This document shows positions 43,121 through 48,001 of a stretch of DNA of 48,001 bases, in pieces. Position 1 is the first letter of the stretch, and each line of letters starts with the position of its first letter. Below the pieces are notes generated by a model that was not told the DNA's origin, searched no databases, and was given only the letters and a program-made list of their open reading frames with translations. The position numbers and the translations under genes were made by a program. The DNA is taken from contig JAFGSG010000133.1 in NCBI GenBank assembly GCA_016934735.1, positions 1 to 48,001 of the forward strand. Reading direction: 5' to 3'. This DNA comes from Spirochaetota bacterium. Lineage in GTDB: Bacteria > Spirochaetota > UBA4802 > JAFGDQ01.

Positions 43121-45210
43121 TTAATTGTTTTTACTGCGCCTGTAAGTATAGCTGATAAAGCCATGTTAAGAGGCGAATATTTATTTTCTCCAATGTTGAC
43201 CGGTATTAGTTTGTTGATGTTTTTTCCTGCAATTTTTCCTGCAATTTCAAGACACCATTTGTTGAACAAAGAATCGTTTGATACAAGATTTTTTGACCTT
43301 GCGTCTGAAACAGCGCAAGCGATTTCAATAAAACCGGCAATTTCCGGATCGAGGAAGATTTTCTCAATTTGGGCAATCAATATTGCCGATCTTTCTGAAT
43401 CAGCGAATTGTTTATTTGCAGGGGCGGGCTTGGAACTTGCTCCTACGAATGCAAAGGACGCTATTTGCGCGATCGATATATTCCGCTCCTCCAGGCGCCT
43501 GTGCACCGACCGTGCGCTTCGAATGCCGTTCTGCATCCTGACTGTTTTTATGACCGCCTCGTACGAAGCCCGTGCTATAAGTTCGCCTGCTTTCGTATGT
43601 CCGCCCGCAGATTCAACCGGTACTCCCTCTCCGCTTATTACAATTATATTGTCAGTGCCGGTGCCGGTAGCCTGGTTAGCAAGCCCTGTGTAGGTGCTTC
43701 GGATATCCATATCCTGAATCGCAGCTGTTTTTGCTTCGGTAGCTGTAATAAGAACTCTTGCCATCACAGCCTGAGAAAGATGCGTATTCGAGAGAATTAT
43801 CATGTTTATTGTACCGTGCGGATAGTACAGGCCTTCGTCCGCAGACTGGCGCTGCGCATTGCCTTTTACGCCTGCAGTGACAAGAGCATAAACAGTCAGC
43901 TTCCTGTATTCTTTTCTTATAACAGCAAGATTATCCATATCCGCACCCGTGATCAGAAATGCGGAAGAAGCCGGATTTGCGTTAACAGCATTGCATATCT
44001 TTTTCTCCAGTGCGTCTACCGTTACCGAATGGCTGTCGCTCCAACGCGGAGGGGAGAGATAATGATTGCCTGTAGTATCGACGTTTTTAAGCCCGGTCAA
44101 CGTTGATAAAACTTCCATTTTTTTATTTAATTTCAACACAAGCGTTTTATGCTCAAAGTCGTCAATTGTCCCGTACTTAACTGAAGCTGATTTAATATAT
44201 GGAATATCTATATCAATTTTCTTTTCATAAAACGAGCCGTCTTTTTTTACAGGAGGCGAAGAGAAAAAATGTTTTCCGTAAAGAGCGGCTGACAGCGATT
44301 CGATGAATGCGCCGTAATTGACTGAAGCTCTGCAGGTTAAATTGCACGGGAAAATAAAATGACGGTTATTTTTTACCGCGTCCCCATTTCCCCACGATTT
44401 ATCCTTTTTTAACACGTTCCACATTTTTGAATTGCCGCATGAATAAACTGCGTGTGGATTGAATTTATTCCATTCTGTGACGTTTATATAAGTAATCTGT
44501 CCATCACGTCCTGTTTTAATCGGGATACCTCCTGCGAGTTTAATCGCTTCTGTCTGGAAAGAGTCGTCTCCAGGGGTGCCTAAAACTTTGCCGTCAAAGC
44601 CCATTAGGCGCATAACACGAACCCTTTTTTCTTTTGGAACCATAGCAAGTTTTTTTTGTAAATTTTCAATCTTTGCTTTAATGCCAGAAATAATTTCCTT
44701 TGCTTTCTTTTCATTGTGAAACATCTTTCCAACAATTTCGATATTCCTGTAAATATCATCCGCTCCGTGAGCTTCTAGTACAATTACAAAAGTATTCGAG
44801 TCTTCAAATTCATCGTGTATTGCTTCATGCAGTGAGGCAGCAAATATAATGTCCGGATCAAGTGCTTTTATTATTTTTACATCCGGTCTGTAAAATCCGC
44901 CTACTATCTTTGCTTTATGTGCAATATTGCTCTCTGAATCATGGGTCGTGACGCCGGATAGCTTATAACCGGGATTTACTGCTTCGATCATTTCTGTAAC
45001 TGCCGGCACAAGCGATACAACTCTCGCAGGTAATTTGTCGAATACTACCGGAGAGCCATATATGTCGTATAGAATTCCGTCATCATATTTCGATATGATT
45101 GTACTGCTGTTTTTTCCGCATTCGCATGAATCTGCATGAACTACGTTATGAAATTCGGTAAGGAGTGTAACACAAATTAATACAATAAAAAATCTTTTTA
45201 ATATTTTCAT
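43117..45210 (-). CDS. Secreted BtuF-CbiZ fusion: corrinoid-binding and adenosylcobinamide amidohydrolase
   Basis: A 697-residue protein with a signal peptide (about 1-26, cleavage after VVHA). Residues about 48-315 are a BtuF-like binding domain (VVSLVPAVTEMIEAVNP, IKALDPDIIFAAS, GFDGKVLGTPGDDSF). Residues about 345-565 are a CbiZ domain (FLITGADMDNLAV, ALVTAGVKGNAQR, GTINMIILSNTHLS, ITATEAKTAAIQDMDI, ATGTGTDNIIV, GGHTKAGELIA). A 130-residue tail is unassigned. CbiZ cleaves the aminopropanol side chain of (adenosyl)cobinamide or certain cobamides, giving cobyric acid for remodelling, and is normally cytosolic. The fusion and signal place this activity in the periplasm next to the binding protein. 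Start ATG 45210 is chosen because the signal peptide begins there; an earlier in-frame ATG at 45243 lies in the upstream palindrome. It is downstream of riboswitch-controlled btuB. Confidence 0.9.
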   Translation of the reverse strand: MKILKRFFIVLICVTLLTEFHNVVHADSCECGKNSSTIISKYDDGILYDIYGSPVVFDKLPARVVSLVPAVTEMIEAVNPGYKLSGVTTHDSESNIAHKAKIVGGFYRPDVKIIKALDPDIIFAASLHEAIHDEFEDSNTFVIVLEAHGADDIYRNIEIVGKMFHNEKKAKEIISGIKAKIENLQKKLAMVPKEKRVRVMRLMGFDGKVLGTPGDDSFQTEAIKLAGGIPIKTGRDGQITYINVTEWNKFNPHAVYSCGNSKMWNVLKKDKSWGNGDAVKNNRHFIFPCNLTCRASVNYGAFIESLSAALYGKHFFSSPPVKKDGSFYEKKIDIDIPYIKSASVKYGTIDDFEHKTLVLKLNKKMEVLSTLTGLKNVDTTGNHYLSPPRWSDSHSVTVDALEKKICNAVNANPASSAFLITGADMDNLAVIRKEYRKLTVYALVTAGVKGNAQRQSADEGLYYPHGTINMIILSNTHLSQAVMARVLITATEAKTAAIQDMDIRSTYTGLANQATGTGTDNIIVISGEGVPVESAGGHTKAGELIARASYEAVIKTVRMQNGIRSARSVHRRLEERNISIAQIASFAFVGASSKPAPANKQFADSERSAILIAQIEKIFLDPEIAGFIEIACAVSDARSKNLVSNDSLFNKWCLEIAGKIAGKNINKLIPVNIGENKYSPLNMALSAILTGAVKTIN

Positions 45211-45234
45211 AATTACACCTTTTAGTAATTGTTT

Positions 45235-45262
45235 ATAGCTCACGGTTTAAACCGTGAGCTAT
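45235..45262. repeat. Perfect 28-bp palindrome between btuB and the BtuF-CbiZ gene
   Basis: ATAGCTCACGGTTT followed by its exact complement. It would form a 12-13-bp hairpin in the btuB-btuF-cbiZ transcript. No T-run follows on the minus strand, so it may serve processing or mRNA stability, or be a small mobile palindrome. Confidence 0.6.
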
Positions 45263-45289
45263 GTAAAAAATTTTTAAGATACCAGGGGT

Positions 45290-47377
45290 TTAGAATTTTC
45301 CTGTAAGGCCTATCTTGTAATTCCGTTCAGGCATAGGGTAACCATAAACCCATTCATAGCTTTCGTTTGTTAGATTGTATATCGCAATTTCAGCCGTCAA
45401 AGAAGGCGAAATATCGTACTTTGATGTTAGTGTAAAGAAATAGAATGAAGGATTCTCGTGAGTGTTGTCCCTTAGCTCGTGTCCTATGTAAGTGTGTGAC
45501 AAAGTAATGCCGGACTTTTTATATCCTGCTGTAATGCCGGACTTTATTTCTCTGTCTGCTATAAACGGGAGGTCTTTGCCTGTATTTGAATTTTCATATT
45601 TCCTATTGATAGTAAGATTTGTCGATAAGTCCAGAATAACGGGAAGTGATAACATACTTCCAATCGACCAATCAATATAACAGTCGATAATTTCCATTTC
45701 CGATTTGCCTATATTATCGTAAACATTCCATACGGTGCCTTCTCCATCCGTATAGGCATTATATATTGTTACTATCCTGTCTTTTGTTTTGATTTTGGAA
45801 AATGTGGCGCCTGTGGAAAGAAAGTTTAAATATATGTCGAAACCTCCGTCATATGTAGTGCTCTTTTCGGGTTTAAGATTGGGATTACCCATATAGTTGC
45901 CGTAAATATGTCTGTGTTCGGCAGTAAGCTGGTCTGCCGACGGGGTCTTGAACGCCTGTCCGACATTTGCCCTGAGTCTTGCAAAATCGGTTATTTTGTA
46001 AACAATTCCGCCTCTGGGTGTTATATTGTCGTAACTCTTTTCGTTTTTATCGTACGATTCACTCTTGCTGGAGAGATCGAATCTGTCATACCTGGCGCCC
46101 AACACAATATTAACAGAGTTATCAAACAGCTCAATTGACTCCTGCGCATAAACGCCATTGGTAATATATTGTAAATCAGGAGTGAATGGTTCGCTTTCCT
46201 TTCCGTCCTGTCTGGCTTCGCCTTTTTTTTTCAACAGCTCAAACGTGTATCCAATTACTATTTTATTCCACGGCAATAGTGATAACGTAAATTGCTGGTC
46301 TGTCCCGACTGTATAATCGTTATAAATTGTCGCGTCATCCTCGACTTTTTCGCTTGGATACGAACCGTCGTACCATGAATTTTTGTCCCAAAGAAAATAT
46401 GCTGACGGCTTCCACCTTAGTTTATCGTCAAAAAATATTGTATTATATTCTGCATCCACATGGCCTCTGCTCTTATCGGAATATTGTTTGGTATCTTCAT
46501 CATAGTAGGTGTGTTTTTCATAAGACTGCCAGTTAGGATAATGAGACTCAATGTCGGCATAAGAAAAACCAATTCTTAGACTTTGGTTATCCGAGGGATA
46601 AAAAGAAAGATTTCCCCATAGCTGCGCCTGTTTTTCATTTGTATTGTATGCAGTGCTGTAATTTTTTGTTTTATAATCACCGACTTTCATGAGACTGGCG
46701 AAAATGAAATAGCTCATGTAATTATTTATATTGCCTTCGCTAGCGAGCGCTGTGCTGAGATAGTCAAAACTGCCTGCTTCGCCGTTAATTGTATTTACAA
46801 TTTTGCCTTTGCCCTTTTTAGTAATGATATTGATTACGCCGCCTATCGCGGCTGATCCATACAAAGCCGAAGCAGGGCCTTTGATTACTTCAACGCGCTC
46901 GATTATTTCAGGCGGCACTTTTCCTATGTTGCCTGTTCCGAGCCTGTGCCCGTCAACAAGCACCAGAACATCTCCGCAAATGTCGTCGCCGTGCTCGTCC
47001 GCAGTAAAGTTAGCCATAATGCCTGCGGGCTGCGACATCCCCGGATAGCGGTGATAGTGACCGGTCACCTTTTGTGCAACCGCATCTCCGAGTGTGGAAG
47101 CTCCGGTAGCTTCAATTTCTTCAGAAGTTATGACATCAATCATCATCGGAACATCCTTCTGCCTCTCTTTTGTCCTTGTTCCGGTAATTACAATCGTGTT
47201 AAGCTTTAAAGCTTTGTTGTCTATCTTTATTTCTTTGTCTTTCTTGGATGGTTCAGCACTTTCTACGGCATTCTCTTCCACTGCCGTAATATCCTGCGCA
47301 GCAAGAATACCTGCAAATATAGTATTTGCCGATAACATAATAGTAACTGCAATGAGAAAAAATTTTATTATTTTCAT
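45290..47377 (-). CDS. btuB: TonB-dependent outer-membrane corrinoid receptor (BtuB type)
   Basis: A 695-residue receptor with a signal peptide (about 1-26, ending TIFAG). An N-terminal segment of about 30 charged residues precedes the plug: LNTIVITGTRTKERQKDVPMMI, VDGHRLGTGN, VEVIKGPASALYGSAAIGGVINIITKK. The 22-strand barrel ends in the usual terminal Phe (KIGLTGKF). It imports cobamides with TonB energy. Start ATG 47377 is preferred since GGAG lies 9 bp ahead; ATG 47392 overlaps that site. The cobalamin riboswitch and terminator upstream confirm the substrate class. Its presence shows a diderm envelope. Confidence 0.93.
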   Translation of the reverse strand: MKIIKFFLIAVTIMLSANTIFAGILAAQDITAVEENAVESAEPSKKDKEIKIDNKALKLNTIVITGTRTKERQKDVPMMIDVITSEEIEATGASTLGDAVAQKVTGHYHRYPGMSQPAGIMANFTADEHGDDICGDVLVLVDGHRLGTGNIGKVPPEIIERVEVIKGPASALYGSAAIGGVINIITKKGKGKIVNTINGEAGSFDYLSTALASEGNINNYMSYFIFASLMKVGDYKTKNYSTAYNTNEKQAQLWGNLSFYPSDNQSLRIGFSYADIESHYPNWQSYEKHTYYDEDTKQYSDKSRGHVDAEYNTIFFDDKLRWKPSAYFLWDKNSWYDGSYPSEKVEDDATIYNDYTVGTDQQFTLSLLPWNKIVIGYTFELLKKKGEARQDGKESEPFTPDLQYITNGVYAQESIELFDNSVNIVLGARYDRFDLSSKSESYDKNEKSYDNITPRGGIVYKITDFARLRANVGQAFKTPSADQLTAEHRHIYGNYMGNPNLKPEKSTTYDGGFDIYLNFLSTGATFSKIKTKDRIVTIYNAYTDGEGTVWNVYDNIGKSEMEIIDCYIDWSIGSMLSLPVILDLSTNLTINRKYENSNTGKDLPFIADREIKSGITAGYKKSGITLSHTYIGHELRDNTHENPSFYFFTLTSKYDISPSLTAEIAIYNLTNESYEWVYGYPMPERNYKIGLTGKF

Positions 47378-47529
47378 TAAGCGATTCTCCATTTAATTTT
47401 TAAAAATTATTTTGTGTTTTAATGCCATTACGGCAGATTTGAAAAATTTTATTTAATATTCAGATATCCTGTGGTTTTGTTCCTCCTTATGATAGATTTT
47501 AAACAGGACTCCGCCGTATTGTTTAAGCC

Positions 47530-47563
47530 AAAAAAAATCCCCAGGCCTTCTGGCCTGAGGATT
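47530..47563 (-). terminator. Riboswitch-linked intrinsic terminator upstream of btuB
   Basis: On the minus strand AATCCTCAGGCC, loop AGAA, GGCCTGGGGATT form a 12-pair stem followed directly by eight T residues (47530-47537). It lies between the riboswitch and the btuB ribosome site and is the probable OFF state when cobalamin is bound. Confidence 0.88.
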
Positions 47564-47629
47564 CCGTTTTTTTCCTTCTGTATGTTGGCGCCGTGCTTTC
47601 TTTACCGTCGAAACTCGCACAGCGTTATC

Positions 47630-47820
47630 TTAACAGGCAGGTCTTCTGGCTCCCGGGTCATTTTACTCGCTGAGTCTTCCCGCATGCTTTGTCTGCTTAA
47701 AACGCAGACTGCATTGCAGTGACTTTTACAGTTTTCATCGCCGGTTACAGCGGCGGGTCCGCACCCGATTTTAACGGGTTTCCCTATTCTCTCCGGTGTT
47801 CAGCCGGAGCACCTGTTGAT
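47630..47820 (-). ncRNA. Cobalamin riboswitch (btuB leader)
   Basis: Minus-strand landmarks of the cobalamin class are in the right order: AGGTGCTCCGG near the 5' end, GAGAATAGGGAA, GGGTGCGGACCCGCCGCTGTA (B12-box region), and the 3' GAGCCAGAAGACCTGCC. It controls btuB and probably the downstream BtuF-CbiZ gene through the terminator at 47530-47563. The plus-strand cbiA-btuFCD genes have no copy in this window. Confidence 0.96.
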
Positions 47821-47856
47821 GTTTTAAAAAAAATTACTTATAAAGTGTGAATAAAG

Positions 47857-47885
47857 CTTAAAAATATTTTTCAATATTTTGTCAA
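47857..47885 (-). promoter_or_regulatory. Promoter of the riboswitch-btuB transcript
   Basis: On the minus strand TTGACA (47885-47880), 17-bp spacer, TTTAAG (47862-47857). Transcription would begin near 47850, about 30 bases before the riboswitch. Confidence 0.5.
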
Positions 47886-48001
47886 GAAAATTTTAATAAT
47901 AAACAATTTATTACAACCCAAATTCAAGTTTAAAGTGCAACAGGAATAATAAGAAAATAATAGCCTCATAGGAATACATCCATAGGATTGAATCGACGAA
48001 G

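Noticed and set aside
43163-44106. Long plus-strand open frames opposite the BtuF-CbiZ gene
   Set aside because: They are antisense shadows of a gene with clear domain homology; their translations show no family pattern.
1-48001. CRISPR arrays, rRNA genes, complete insertion sequences, prophage
   Set aside because: No series of regularly spaced direct repeats, no rRNA sequence, no transposase or phage structural gene was seen on either strand.

Overview
The window looks like a chromosomal segment of an AT-rich, diderm, probably anaerobic bacterium. An outer membrane is implied by a TonB-dependent BtuB receptor, a periplasmic binding lipoprotein and signal peptides. Anaerobic or low-potential metabolism is suggested by a complex I without its NADH module, molybdenum hydroxylases, a cysteine-desulfidase-type Fe-S enzyme and corrinoid salvage. 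SpoVG, the MBL-fold protein and the integron-type integrase would fit Spirochaetota, but the phylum cannot be fixed from this sequence. TGA is an ordinary stop in many genes here (nuoH, nuoM, btuC and others).

Layout. 0-2.1 kb: an integron-type tyrosine recombinase with a small companion ORF, without a recognisable cassette array. 2.1-8.2 kb: two membrane-anchored alkaline-phosphatase-superfamily enzymes and an MBL-fold hydrolase, separated by large intergenic palindromes. 8.5-21.2 kb: a catabolic island with an MFS transporter, nitrilase-family amidase, RidA-like protein, 2-aminothiazoline-carboxylate-hydrolase-like protein, AraC regulator, CyuA-like cysteine desulfidase and a three-gene molybdenum hydroxylase. 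The flavin subunit of that hydroxylase carries a GltD-like NAD(P)H module inserted inside its FAD domain. Three transcription units of the island share a 20-bp motif at identical spacing to a -10-like box. 21.5-22.8 kb: tRNA-Val, rpsT and an unknown exported protein. 23.3-33.0 kb: an 11-gene nuoABCDHIJKLMN operon without nuoEFG. 33.1-37.0 kb: a stand-alone receiver protein, a DUF1573-type lipoprotein gene with an in-frame TGA exactly at a conserved Cys position (probable selenoprotein), glgX and spoVG. 37.6-48.0 kb: a glycosyltransferase and a corrinoid locus: cbiA, btuF, btuC, btuD, then convergent btuB and a secreted BtuF-CbiZ fusion behind a cobalamin riboswitch with its own terminator.

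How the genes work together. The corrinoid locus forms a complete outer-membrane-to-cytoplasm uptake route, with predicted periplasmic removal of the cobamide lower-ligand loop. The 8.5-21.2 kb island looks like one inducible pathway for an unidentified N- (possibly S-) containing compound. Complex I probably takes electrons from ferredoxin or another non-NADH donor.

Several intergenic regions hold long nested palindromes. Two pairs of them share a conserved core but have unrelated, nearly perfect arms, an unusual pattern for ordinary MITEs. The best candidates for new biology are the DUF1573 selenoprotein, the nested FAD/GltD subunit with its regulon, the exported BtuF-CbiZ fusion and these palindromes.
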